Shown: in pieces, positions 46,207 to 54,696 of the stretch
Layout: each line of letters begins with the position of its first letter
How positions within the stretch are numbered: position 1 is the stretch's first letter
DNA from: Virgibacillus doumboii
Lineage (GTDB): Bacteria > Bacillota > Bacilli > Bacillales > Amphibacillaceae
Length of the DNA: 64,000 bases
NCBI RefSeq assembly: GCF_902806455.1
Contig: NZ_CADCWQ010000001.1
Span: 2,356,001 to 2,420,000 of the forward strand
Direction of reading: 5' to 3'
Position numbers and translations under genes: made by a program
The notes under the pieces: model-generated
Databases searched by the model: none
What the model was told of the DNA's origin: nothing
The model's input: the letters and a program-made list of their open reading frames with translations, nothing else

Positions 46207-47430
46207 TTACGTACGATAGGAAGCATTGATTTTCACATAGTCATAGGTCAAATCACATCCCCATGCAACTGCTTCCCCGGTCCCGTTATGAATATCTGCA
46301 AATAGCTTGATTTCTTCATTACTTTGTAAATATTCCTCAACTGATTCTTCCTGGTAAACAACAGGCATACCATGTTTAACCACTTGCGTATTTCCAATGG
46401 ATACATCCACCTTTTCCGAATGAAGCTGGACACCACTATAACCAATCGCACAAATGATTCTGCCCCAATTTGCATCAGCACCGTATACCGCTGTTTTAAC
46501 CAAACTGGAACCAGCAATTGCTTTACCGACCTTCTGTGCATCTTTAACACAATTTGCCCCGGTTACTTGCACCTCAATTAATTTCGTAGCACCTTCCCCG
46601 TCTCTGGCAATCTGTTTTGCGAGCGACTTGCAAACAACGGTCAATGCATCCGTAAACAGCTGAAAATTCTCGTAATCCTGTTCTGTAACCGGTTTATTTG
46701 AAGCCTGCCCGTTTCCCATAAGCATTACCGTGTCATTGGTGCTTGTGTCACCATCGACGGTAATGCAATTAAATGTCTGATTTACCGCTGTCCGCAATGC
46801 GGCATTCAACGCATCTCGTTCCATTGCCGCATCCGTTGTGATAAACGAAAGCATGGTGGCCATGTTTGGTTTAATCATGCCAGACCCTTTCGCTGTTCCG
46901 CCGATTGTGACAAGCTTTCCGTCCAATTCGATTTGTACACATGCGTTTTTAGTAAACGTATCGGTTGTTAGAATAGCTTTGGAAAAATTGGTTGGTTGTG
47001 GATCCGCAAAATCTATCTGTTCGATACCCGCTTCTAATTTTTCCATTGGAAGCTGTTCCCCGATAACACCTGTCGAATTAATCGCGACATGATGATCATT
47101 AACTCCTAATTTTTTGGCAAATAAATGGCGCATTTCATAGGCGTTGTAACGTCCTTCTTCTCCAGTAACGGCATTAGCCACCCCGGAATTTACGATTAAT
47201 CCCCTGATTTTTCCGTCGACCGCTATGCTTTCTTTTGTAACAGCAAGTGGTGCAGCCTGGAAAAGGTTTGTTGTAAATACGGCAGCAGTGTTGGCGGGCG
47301 TTTCTGAGTAAAGCCAAGCCAAATCGTGCCGTTTTCGTTTCATGCCGCAGTGAAGCCCGCCCGCTTGAAATCCTTTTGCCGTTGTTACATCTCCATCAAC
47401 CACCTTTAACCGTTCTGTATGCGTTGCCAC
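46207..47430 (-). CDS. argJ: Bifunctional ornithine acetyltransferase/N-acetylglutamate synthase
   Basis: About 407 residues. KGSGMIKPNMATMLSF holds the Ala-Thr site where the proenzyme cuts itself and exposes the nucleophilic Thr. It recycles acetyl groups from acetylornithine to glutamate. The GTG start at 47430 follows AAGGAGGG; a longer frame to 47484 overlaps argC and lacks a ribosome site. Confidence 0.95.
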   Translation of the reverse strand: MATHTERLKVVDGDVTTAKGFQAGGLHCGMKRKRHDLAWLYSETPANTAAVFTTNLFQAAPLAVTKESIAVDGKIRGLIVNSGVANAVTGEEGRYNAYEMRHLFAKKLGVNDHHVAINSTGVIGEQLPMEKLEAGIEQIDFADPQPTNFSKAILTTDTFTKNACVQIELDGKLVTIGGTAKGSGMIKPNMATMLSFITTDAAMERDALNAALRTAVNQTFNCITVDGDTSTNDTVMLMGNGQASNKPVTEQDYENFQLFTDALTVVCKSLAKQIARDGEGATKLIEVQVTGANCVKDAQKVGKAIAGSSLVKTAVYGADANWGRIICAIGYSGVQLHSEKVDVSIGNTQVVKHGMPVVYQEESVEEYLQSNEEIKLFADIHNGTGEAVAWGCDLTYDYVKINASYRT

Positions 47431-47443
47431 TTTAGCCCTCCTT

Positions 47444-48484
47444 CTATGGATAAACCGGTATTGTATCAAGCCCTGTACGCTCATCCCAGTTATTTACCAG
47501 ATTCATCGTTTGAATTGCCTGCCCTGCTGCACCTTTCACAAGATTATCTATGACAGAAACAATCGTTAACATGTTGGTGCGCTTGTCAACGGAAACACCA
47601 ATATCACAATAATTTGTTCCTGCTACTTCCTTAGTTGCCGGCCATTGTTTTTCCGGCCGAACCCTTACAAAAGGTTCATTCCGGTAAACGTCATTATATA
47701 GCTGCAGTACATCATTGTCGGTCAATGAATCGGTTAACGGCATATAAATGGTGCATAAAATTCCTCTTGTCATTGGAACGAGATGAGTGCTGAATGTAAC
47801 GTGCAGCTCACTTCCTTGTATATCCTCCAGCACCTGTTCGATTTCCGGGGTATGCTGATGGCTTGCCAATTTATAAGCCCTGGTATTTTCATTGATTTCC
47901 GAAAAAATCGTACCCTGTGATGGTTTTCTGCCGGCCCCGGATACCCCCGTTTTTCCATCAATGATTATTGGACCGTTTGTGTCGAGGATTTTTGTCTTAA
48001 GTGCCGGAAAGACTCCAAGCAATGCCGCTGTTGGATAGCAGCCTGGATTGGCGATAAAAACGTCACCTTTTAACTTCTCGCGGTATATTTCCGGTAATCC
48101 ATATGCTGCCTGATCCAAAAACTTTTGATCTGCAGGCTCTTTTTTATACCACCTGTTGTAAAGGGCCGGATCTTTTAACCGAAAATCACCGGAAAGATCT
48201 ATACACAATAACCCAGCTTCCACAAAGGGGGGAGCGATATCTTTTGTAATCCCTGACGGAGTGGCAAAAAACAAAATATCCACTTGCTTCACTATTTCAT
48301 CAGTCCGAAGTTTTTCCAGCGGCAGTTCCAGGATGTTCTGCAATTGCGGATACTGTTCCGTTATTCGTTGGCCACTGGTTGAATGAGAAATCAGCATTTT
48401 AACCGTTATCTTTGGATGGTTGTGCAATAACCTGATTAACTCAATCCCTCCATAACCATTTGCCCCAACAATTCCTGCTTTCAC
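47444..48484 (-). CDS. argC: N-acetyl-gamma-glutamyl-phosphate reductase
   Basis: 346 residues. GANGYGGIELIRLLHNHP binds NADP, and FIANPGCYPTAALLG carries the catalytic cysteine. First gene of the operon, behind an ARG-box promoter. Confidence 0.96.
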   Translation of the reverse strand: MKAGIVGANGYGGIELIRLLHNHPKITVKMLISHSTSGQRITEQYPQLQNILELPLEKLRTDEIVKQVDILFFATPSGITKDIAPPFVEAGLLCIDLSGDFRLKDPALYNRWYKKEPADQKFLDQAAYGLPEIYREKLKGDVFIANPGCYPTAALLGVFPALKTKILDTNGPIIIDGKTGVSGAGRKPSQGTIFSEINENTRAYKLASHQHTPEIEQVLEDIQGSELHVTFSTHLVPMTRGILCTIYMPLTDSLTDNDVLQLYNDVYRNEPFVRVRPEKQWPATKEVAGTNYCDIGVSVDKRTNMLTIVSVIDNLVKGAAGQAIQTMNLVNNWDERTGLDTIPVYP

Positions 48485-48518
48485 AACGATTCATCCCTTC
48501 AAAGAATAAGTTTGTATC

Positions 48519-48547
48519 ATTATAATAAATAATGCATAAATATACAA
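48519..48547 (-). promoter_or_regulatory. Sigma-A promoter of the arginine operon
   Basis: Minus strand: TTGTAT (48542-48547), 17 bases, TATAAT (48519-48524), 35 bases before argC. Confidence 0.8.
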
Positions 48548-48548
48548 T
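48531..48548. promoter_or_regulatory. ARG box (ArgR/AhrC operator)
   Basis: AATGCATAAATATACAAT resembles the ARG-box consensus TNTGAATAATTATTCANA and lies between the -35 and -10 of the argC promoter, which fits repression by arginine-bound ArgR. Confidence 0.7.
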
Positions 48549-48648
48549 ACTTAATTTAAAAATTTTTTCATTTTTTCTGAAATTATTAGAGATACTATGC
48601 TGGTATTGCTTCAGGAAAGGAGTTAGAATTGGCTACCGAAAATAATAA

Positions 48649-48728
48649 TGCCACCTTTTCCTGCCGGCATTCGATTATATATATGAAGGGTCAATACTAT
48701 AATCGTTTGTGGCCAGGAAAAGGTGGCA
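48649..48728. repeat. Hairpin element copy C
   Basis: An 80-base element with a perfect 15 bp outer inverted repeat (TGCCACCTTTTCCTG and its complement) and an inner CGATTATA/TATAATCG pair. It is the most symmetric of the three copies. Confidence 0.85.
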
Positions 48729-48784
48729 TGAAAGTATATATTTTTTTAGATAATGGAAATGGCGTCTTAGGTCCAGGCGTCCTT

Positions 48785-48883
48785 TTACCTGCGCAGCCAC
48801 CATTCTCCAAAAAGGATAAACAGCAATGCTACGGCAAAGACAACATAAATAAACGGGCCATCCGGAATTGTAAAATAACCCAC
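48785..48883 (-). CDS. Possible 32-aa membrane peptide
   Basis: GGGAGAGG precedes a GTG at 48883. The frame reads GYFTIPDGPFIYVVFAVALL FILFGEWWLRR with one hydrophobic helix. It follows the membrane-anchored protein gene at 48923 by 39 bases and may belong to that operon. Confidence 0.4.
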   Translation of the reverse strand: MGYFTIPDGPFIYVVFAVALLFILFGEWWLRR

Positions 48884-48922
48884 ATGAATCCTCTCCCATT
48901 TCGGATAGTATTTACACACAGT

Positions 48923-49642
48923 TTATTCTGGAATGTCGATTTTGATGGTTTCAACTGTGGTTTTTTCGCCATTTTGATTTTCTCGTACAAATTCGACAAC
49001 AGCCTGTCTATCGTTTTTCCAGTTAATCCGAAAGTTGTCGACTGTGTATGTGTTTTTTGGATCAAATTCCTTGAACTTTTTTAAAACGCTGCCCCGTTCA
49101 CCATAATATATTTTTACAGTTGCATGTGGACCTGGACCGGCTGATTTGACTACTTCTCTGAGTTCGATGATATTTACCAAATTCGGTGACTCACTTGTTT
49201 TAAATGTGAATGAACCAAGGTCGTACTGGCCCGTTTTAAACGGTTCCTCATCTTTAGCATTAAATTTCACAACTTCAGATGTCTGGTCATTACCATATAA
49301 CGTGATTGTTGCCCGAGTCTCACTTTCCCAGGTAACGGAAGCATTTTTGGGCCGGAGTGTCGCACCGTCGTTATTGATTGTGCGGTCGATATGTTCATTT
49401 TCATATTTTATTCGAATCTCGGATGGACCGAAGTAGGCAGATTCCCCTTTTTCAACAACTGTAATTGTATTTGTATAACCGGGTGAATCGCTGACAACAA
49501 GTGTCGTTTCTTTTATGGTCATACTGTAAAAGAACCACAAAACTGGTGCTGAAATAAGAGCTACCAGAATGGCAATTGAGATAAGACAGCCCCATTTTGC
49601 TTTCTTTTTCGTACGTTTTATTTCCTGTTCGAAATGATCCAT
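48923..49642 (-). CDS. Membrane-anchored protein of unknown function, 239 aa
   Basis: A basic N-terminus (KRTKKKAKWG) and one transmembrane helix (CLISIAILVALISAPVLWFF, about 19-38) anchor a beta-rich outer part. I do not recognise the outer domain. It lies 3 bases after the NTF2-like gene stop. Confidence 0.7.
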   Translation of the reverse strand: MDHFEQEIKRTKKKAKWGCLISIAILVALISAPVLWFFYSMTIKETTLVVSDSPGYTNTITVVEKGESAYFGPSEIRIKYENEHIDRTINNDGATLRPKNASVTWESETRATITLYGNDQTSEVVKFNAKDEEPFKTGQYDLGSFTFKTSESPNLVNIIELREVVKSAGPGPHATVKIYYGERGSVLKKFKEFDPKNTYTVDNFRINWKNDRQAVVEFVRENQNGEKTTVETIKIDIPE

Positions 49643-49645
49643 TTA

Positions 49646-50038
49646 TTATTTCTCGATCAAATAGGTTGTAATTTCTTTTATTTTGGAATTTTTGACGGTT
49701 CCTTTGAAGTTGTAAACATTGCAGAATTCGTATCTGTGATTTTCGGTAATTAAGGTTCCATTAACCGCACCGGTACGTCCATGTGTAATAATATTTTTCA
49801 TAATTAGTTCCAGCACATTTCCGGATTGGTGCATAGCTTTGTTGAGATTTTCCTTCCCCTGCAGTGTTTTCAATCCAACAAAGTCCCACAAAATATTATC
49901 GGAAGTATTTTTATAAACAAACCCTGTGTCATTCGTCACAACAGCTATATTGAATTCCTTAAGCTGCTGCTTCTTAGGTGAATTTCCACAGTCTTCAGCA
50001 CAGGTTATTTTTGGAAAATCGGGATTATTTGCGTTCAT
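49646..50038 (-). CDS. NTF2/SnoaL-like small protein
   Basis: About 130 residues. The C-terminal half (VLELIMKNIITHGRTGAVNG, YEFCNVYNFKGTVKNSKIKE) fits the strands of a SnoaL/NTF2 fold. The N-terminus contains a CAEDCGNSPKK word typical of a related Bacillus group. Start at 50038 after GAAGGG. Operon with 48923-49642. Confidence 0.7.
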   Translation of the reverse strand: MNANNPDFPKITCAEDCGNSPKKQQLKEFNIAVVTNDTGFVYKNTSDNILWDFVGLKTLQGKENLNKAMHQSGNVLELIMKNIITHGRTGAVNGTLITENHRYEFCNVYNFKGTVKNSKIKEITTYLIEK

Positions 50039-50260
50039 TATTTTCACCCTTCTTTAAAAAAATGTTGGGAATTTACTTATAATTGTATCACAGTAATGTT
50101 TTATTTCGAATGGGAGAAAAATGTATTGTTAAATCTGTCCGTTATATACGTCATCCAAAATACACAAAATTATTTCCCGGGAAAATTGATTTAGGTCATT
50201 TTTTTGAAAGAAATCCTGGAGTATGCTTAGTGTATATAAAATGACCAAGGGGTGATGATA

Positions 50261-50695
50261 GTGTTACTTAGAAAGCTCCGTCAGATACGGGGGGATTTAT
50301 TAGACGCGATTGATGGATTGTCGAGTGAGCAATTAAACATAAAACCAAGTGATGAGGATTGGAGTATCTCGCAAATACTCTATCATCTTTATTTAACTGA
50401 AAAAGAAAAAACAGAATTAATGGTGCAGTCAATAAATTATCCTGGGGAAAAATTTAAAGCAGAAACGGAACCACCGGAATACTTTTTAACAAGAAATGAA
50501 CTTCTTCAATTGTTGGAAGAATCGAGATTTCAATATGTGCGGGCACTGTTAAATAAGATAGATGAAGAAAATCTGACCGAGGTGTCATCGATCCACCCTA
50601 AAATCAGCTATGATAGTTTAACAGAATATGTTTACCTGCATGAACAACGGCACATAGTCCAAATAAAGGATATTAAGCAAAAAGTTATTTCTTAG
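50261..50695 (+). CDS. DinB/YfiT-type four-helix protein
   Basis: About 144 residues. DWSISQILYHLYLTEKEKTE and YVYLHEQRHIVQIK give the two or three histidines of the DinB metal site. Many act as thiol-dependent transferases (bacillithiol). The GTG at 50261 is 8 bases after AGGGG; an ATG at 50255 is an alternative. Confidence 0.82.
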   Translation: MLLRKLRQIRGDLLDAIDGLSSEQLNIKPSDEDWSISQILYHLYLTEKEKTELMVQSINYPGEKFKAETEPPEYFLTRNELLQLLEESRFQYVRALLNKIDEENLTEVSSIHPKISYDSLTEYVYLHEQRHIVQIKDIKQKVIS

Positions 50696-50871
50696 GGAAA
50701 TTTTTATGTAAAAAAAGGTCTGCATCCTGATATATACGCGGAACAGACACCTGCTTTATGATTCTGATTGGTTATTGGAAAACCTGGCATTCACCAAGCC
50801 TTTAGGCGAATTGCCTTAGTTGCACTTATGCAGTAAGAAAGAAGTTATACTTTCTTAACTGCCAAAAAATA

Positions 50872-52056
50872 CTAGGCTTTTCTTATTATATTGTGTGTTA
50901 TATGCATATCTTCATAACTCTCTTTAACACTCTTTCTTGGACCAATAAGGGTAGCTGCCATGCCAACTAATCCATAAAGTATAAAAGTAGCAGTATAGCC
51001 CCATGTCCCAATTAACCATCCAGCGAGTACTGAACCAATTACCTGTCCTACTGCCAAGAGTAAAAATGGAACGCCAATACCTAAAGATGCATTCGTAATA
51101 AATACACGGATTCCCCACACAAGGAGAACGCCGGTTAAAAATATATAGGAGCTGCCGAAAACCCCAGCCGATACGTAAGACACGAACAAACTTTCAGGTG
51201 AGAAAGCTAAAATAATCGAAGCGGAAGCAATCAACAAACTCCCTGCCTTATAAGAAAAAGACAGCCCTTTCCTTTCGATTTGAGAACCGGAAAACCCTCC
51301 CAGTACACCAAATAGTCCGATAATGACCCAAAATCCGGAAAGCTGCCAATCACTGTAATTTCCCGCCACTTCAATAAAAGATCTGGAAAATGTCCAAAAG
51401 GCCGCTGTGGAAATTCCTAAAGTAAGAGATGCCAAACTCAATGGGATTGATCCTTTTACTCCACGTATAGAGAGAGTTCCTTTTTCAAACCTCAACTTTG
51501 GATTCCTTCCGACTTTTGGAATCGCTTGGAAATTCCATATCAATATCAGTAGTGTCAAGATAGCATAGATTAAATATGTCAGTCTCCAATTCTGTGTTAA
51601 CAGGATAGCTCCTGCTCCAGAAAGCGCGATGCCAAAACTTGTTCCTGAGTTGATCCATGTGTTCGCTTTCCCTTGTTTATCCTCGTTAATCCATAGCGAT
51701 ATCCCGGCGCCATAAGGTGGAGATACCAAACCTGTGCTTCCTCCGGCAAGTAACACGCCTAACGCAAGCAACCAGGCATTTGGAGTTACAGACATCAACA
51801 GTAATCCAATAAAGGCTGACAGTCCAGCCAGGAGAATCATCCTTCTTGGCCCTTCCCTTGTCGTGATAACAGTCGATAAGACAATCGTGAAACAATAGGC
51901 CAAATAAAACAACGAAGAAATCAATCCTGATATGAACTCAGACATTTCAAGTGATTCTTTTATCCCGGGGAGAAGCAATCCAAAACTAAATCTTGCCAAT
52001 CCATAGGTAACAGCAATCATAGCAGCTCCAGGTAAAACCAACCGTGAAAATTTCAT
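50872..52056 (-). CDS. MFS transporter, YbfB/YjiJ type
   Basis: About 394 residues with 12 membrane helices. GLARFSFGLLLPGIKESLEM in helix 1 and GLVSPPYGAGISLW are family marks. Substrate unknown. It is the target of the TetR regulator upstream: both promoters have the same operator. The start is after GCGAGGA at 52056. Confidence 0.88.
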   Translation of the reverse strand: MKFSRLVLPGAAMIAVTYGLARFSFGLLLPGIKESLEMSEFISGLISSLFYLAYCFTIVLSTVITTREGPRRMILLAGLSAFIGLLLMSVTPNAWLLALGVLLAGGSTGLVSPPYGAGISLWINEDKQGKANTWINSGTSFGIALSGAGAILLTQNWRLTYLIYAILTLLILIWNFQAIPKVGRNPKLRFEKGTLSIRGVKGSIPLSLASLTLGISTAAFWTFSRSFIEVAGNYSDWQLSGFWVIIGLFGVLGGFSGSQIERKGLSFSYKAGSLLIASASIILAFSPESLFVSYVSAGVFGSSYIFLTGVLLVWGIRVFITNASLGIGVPFLLLAVGQVIGSVLAGWLIGTWGYTATFILYGLVGMAATLIGPRKSVKESYEDMHITHNIIRKA

Positions 52057-52083
52057 GATTTCCATCCTCGCTTTCAAATTATA

Positions 52084-52099
52084 TAGAACGACCTTTCTA
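52084..52099. promoter_or_regulatory. TetR operator before the MFS gene
   Basis: TAGAACGACCTTTCTA, with TAGAA/TTCTA half sites in inverted order. It recurs at 52694-52709. Confidence 0.7.
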
Positions 52100-52115
52100 T
52101 TTTATAGGAAAAAAA

Positions 52116-52670
52116 TTACGATGTATGTTGGACAAGTGTCCTCGCCATCGCAATAGAATGTTCAGTTGCTTTCTCCGCACCAATCAGTGTCGTCATCGAA
52201 GTAGTTCCCTCAAGAAGTAATGTAAATTGAACAGCCAGATCCCGTTCATTATCTTTGCCTTTCCTTTGAGCCAATTGCTGAAAATATTTGAGTAAATTTG
52301 ATTTGTGTCCTCTTGCAATGTTTTCAATCTCATTATCGGTTCCCGAATAATCTGCAATGGCTCTTAAGAACATATCCCCCTGATATGACTGTTCTTTCAA
52401 CCAACGTCCATGAGCTTCAACAGCAAGAATGAAAGGAGAATCTGAATCCATTTCCACATGTGTATCCAAATAAGACCAGTAGCGTACTTCCCGCTGCCTG
52501 AGTACTTCTTCGACCAAATTATCCTTGGACGAAAAATGATTATAAAGCGTCATCGTTGCTACATTGGCTTCATTGATAATTTGCTTCAATCCTACTCCTT
52601 TAAATCCATGTTCATAAAACAACCGTTCAGCCACTTTAAGTAATGTTTCTTTTTTTACGGATTGACTCAT
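52116..52670 (-). CDS. TetR family transcriptional regulator
   Basis: 184 residues: an N-terminal TetR helix-turn-helix (ETLLKVAERLFYEHGFKGVG, IINEANVATMTLYNHFSSKD) and a ligand-binding C-domain. AAAGGAGTG fixes the start at 52670. It lies 60 bases upstream of the MFS gene in the same direction and should repress itself and the transporter. Confidence 0.9.
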   Translation of the reverse strand: MSQSVKKETLLKVAERLFYEHGFKGVGLKQIINEANVATMTLYNHFSSKDNLVEEVLRQREVRYWSYLDTHVEMDSDSPFILAVEAHGRWLKEQSYQGDMFLRAIADYSGTDNEIENIARGHKSNLLKYFQQLAQRKGKDNERDLAVQFTLLLEGTTSMTTLIGAEKATEHSIAMARTLVQHTS

Positions 52671-52693
52671 GTAATTCACTCCTTTCAAGTAGA

Positions 52694-52709
52694 TAGAACG
52701 ACCTTTATA
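52694..52709. promoter_or_regulatory. TetR operator before the regulator gene
   Basis: TAGAACGACCTTTATA, 14 of 16 bases as at 52084-52099. Confidence 0.7.
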
Positions 52710-52869
52710 CCTAAATAATATCAATTTCCAGATATTATTGTCAATCTTTTTTTAAGATGAAGATGTGATACTCCTCGCAACGCGCAGCTTATTCGGCGAA
52801 TGTCTAGTTCTTCACAATCCTCTTATCCTGTTCGGAAGTTCAAGCAAAAAGTAAGGTTCGAGAGGGAGC

Positions 52870-53190
52870 TTAGAGATTTCGTGGCTTGATCCGGAACCTT
52901 GAGGAAAGCAATGGGGAATTCTGACACCATAAAACTACTTGTATAAGCAATATGGGTAATAGAAAAATGAACTTATTATGGGAGACTGGAAGCAGGTAGT
53001 TGTAATTACTAAAATAACTTTCTGCAAAATGGTTTCTTTGTGTTTTGGTGATAATGGGGGCGATAATTACATCAACATCTAATGCCAATTCATTTCCGAC
53101 AGTAATTACGGGACACTGTTTTAATCGATTTTTATCCATAAAATAAACATTAGCCAACCAGACATCACCCTGTTTTATCTTACTTTTCAT
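52870..53190 (-). CDS. PemK/MazF-type toxin with a divergent C-terminus
   Basis: The first 65 residues fit the family (KIKQGDVWLANVYFMD, CPVITVGNELALDVDVIIAP, ITKT). MazF-type toxins cut mRNA. After that the expected segment with the conserved Val-Arg and Ser-Lys residues is replaced by a hydrophobic stretch (KFIFLLPILLIQVVLW), so the gene may be frameshifted. Its start at 53190 overlaps the antitoxin gene by 11 bases. Confidence 0.65.
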   Translation of the reverse strand: MKSKIKQGDVWLANVYFMDKNRLKQCPVITVGNELALDVDVIIAPIITKTQRNHFAESYFSNYNYLLPVSHNKFIFLLPILLIQVVLWCQNSPLLSSRFRIKPRNL

Positions 53191-53350
53191 TATAAATATC
53201 ATCCTCCTCGTTATCCCACCAGGAATAGTTTTCATTTACAACAGTTGCGTCTTGAGACATATATTTGTTTTTAATTTTATCAAGCACCTTTTTAAGTTCT
53301 TTCTCACTTAGGGTTTCCAGTTCCTCCATGATCCTCTCAGCATTTGTCAT
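53180..53350 (-). CDS. Antitoxin partner of the PemK/MazF-type toxin
   Basis: A 56-residue acidic protein (TNAERIMEELETLSEKELKK, then WWDNEEDDIYNEK). The helical start and acidic tail fit antitoxins paired with PemK-like toxins. GGAGGTGAGG fixes the start at 53350. Confidence 0.7.
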   Translation of the reverse strand: MTNAERIMEELETLSEKELKKVLDKIKNKYMSQDATVVNENYSWWDNEEDDIYNEK

Positions 53351-53457
53351 GTACCTCACCTCCATTCTTCCTTGATTTAATTATATATTATTATGTAATT
53401 AATACAAACTTGGGCAAATCATTTTTTTATGACCAGTTAGGCATTAATTATAAAAAC

Positions 53458-53490
53458 GACACGGACCCTATCTAATTGAGAGACCGTGTC
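53458..53490 (-). terminator. Terminator downstream of the dehydrogenase gene
   Basis: GACACGG/CCGTGTC stem, followed on the minus strand by GTTTTTATAATT. Confidence 0.75.
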
Positions 53491-53566
53491 TTTATAGTAA
53501 CTTATTGTGTAAAATCATTGGCGTCGAACTAATAACCTCTTGGCCAAGAAATAACCTAACCTCTAA

Positions 53567-54520
53567 TCACACCACCGCACAAAGTGATTTCCCGCCGTTA
53601 AGCACTTTCATCACTTCACCGGCAATCAGCATAGCTGTCCGGGATTGCGCTTCTACGGTCAATCCTGCAATATGCGGGGAAAGACGGATAGCTTCAACTT
53701 TTGATAGGGCTCCACCTTTCTGAACGGGTTCCGTTTCAAGCACATCAAGATATGCCCCAGCAATCCGTCCCGATTGCACAGCATCCACCAGGTCCTGTTC
53801 GTGCACGATTCCGCCTCTTGCTGAATTGATCACATATGCGTGGGACTTCATCAGCGGGAAATTCTCTTTGTTGATCATGTGCCGGGTCGCGTTCGTCAGC
53901 GGGACGTGGACGGAAACAAAGTCCGATTCGGTGAGGAGTTCATCTAGCGTATTCACCGATCGGACACCGGTTTCCATCAGTATATGGTCGAAAGGTCTAA
54001 CGAACGGATCATAGCCGATGACTTCCATTCCAAAAGCGTTGGCCCGTTTAGCGACACGGTGACCAATTTCGCCAAGTCCGACAAGGCCCAATGTTCTCCC
54101 GTTCAATTCCGATCCCGTAAAATATTTGCGGTTCCAGTTTCCCTTTCGTACATCAGCGTCCGCTTCAGCCAAAGGACGGGAAGCATCCAGCATCGATGCC
54201 ATCACATATTCCGCAACAGACGTGGCATTCGCATGCACGGCAGGAATGACTGGTATGTTTCTTGCTTTTGCCGCTTCCAGATCAATGTTGTCCAATCCGA
54301 CACCAAGACGGCCGATGACTTTGGTGTTTTTTGCCGCATCCAGCAATTCAGGATCGACCTTCGTTTCATTTCGGACAATTAGAGCGTCATACGATGGTAC
54401 CATTTGAAGCAGTTCACTTCTTTTCCGACCCAGTTCCATATCATAATCCACGGAATGCCCATTGCGCTTAAGTTCTTCAATCCCATCATCCCACATTAAC
54501 TCTGTTACGAGAATCTTCAT
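53567..54520 (-). CDS. D-2-hydroxyacid dehydrogenase family protein (phosphoglycerate dehydrogenase-like)
   Basis: 317 residues. GLVGLGEIGHRVAKRANAFG binds NAD; catalytic Arg (NSARGGIV), Glu (LDVLETEPV) and His (LSPHIAG) are present. The lack of ACT and intervening domains makes it a short type, close to 3-phosphoglycerate or sulfolactate dehydrogenases. The substrate cannot be told. Confidence 0.87.
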   Translation of the reverse strand: MKILVTELMWDDGIEELKRNGHSVDYDMELGRKRSELLQMVPSYDALIVRNETKVDPELLDAAKNTKVIGRLGVGLDNIDLEAAKARNIPVIPAVHANATSVAEYVMASMLDASRPLAEADADVRKGNWNRKYFTGSELNGRTLGLVGLGEIGHRVAKRANAFGMEVIGYDPFVRPFDHILMETGVRSVNTLDELLTESDFVSVHVPLTNATRHMINKENFPLMKSHAYVINSARGGIVHEQDLVDAVQSGRIAGAYLDVLETEPVQKGGALSKVEAIRLSPHIAGLTVEAQSRTAMLIAGEVMKVLNGGKSLCAVV

Positions 54521-54658
54521 GATCCTTCACTCCCTGTAATAGTAATCAATTAGTCTATGTATCAGTTCCTTATTTTTTCCTGCAGTAAACTGTTCTTTGT
54601 GCCTAACTGATTATATGCATACATAAGGTCAATTATCTCGTCGATGTGGTAAAAAAAA

Positions 54659-54686
54659 GAACAGGGATAACTAGATAACCCTGTTC
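54659..54686 (-). terminator. opuAC-type gene terminator
   Basis: GAACAGGG/CCCTGTTC stem and TTTTTTTT on the minus strand, 10 bases after the stop. Confidence 0.85.
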
Positions 54687-54696
54687 CTTTTATTCA

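Noticed and set aside
48629..49084. A 151-codon plus-strand frame
   Set aside because: It overlaps hairpin element C and the opposite strand of the membrane-anchored protein gene, and has no domain.
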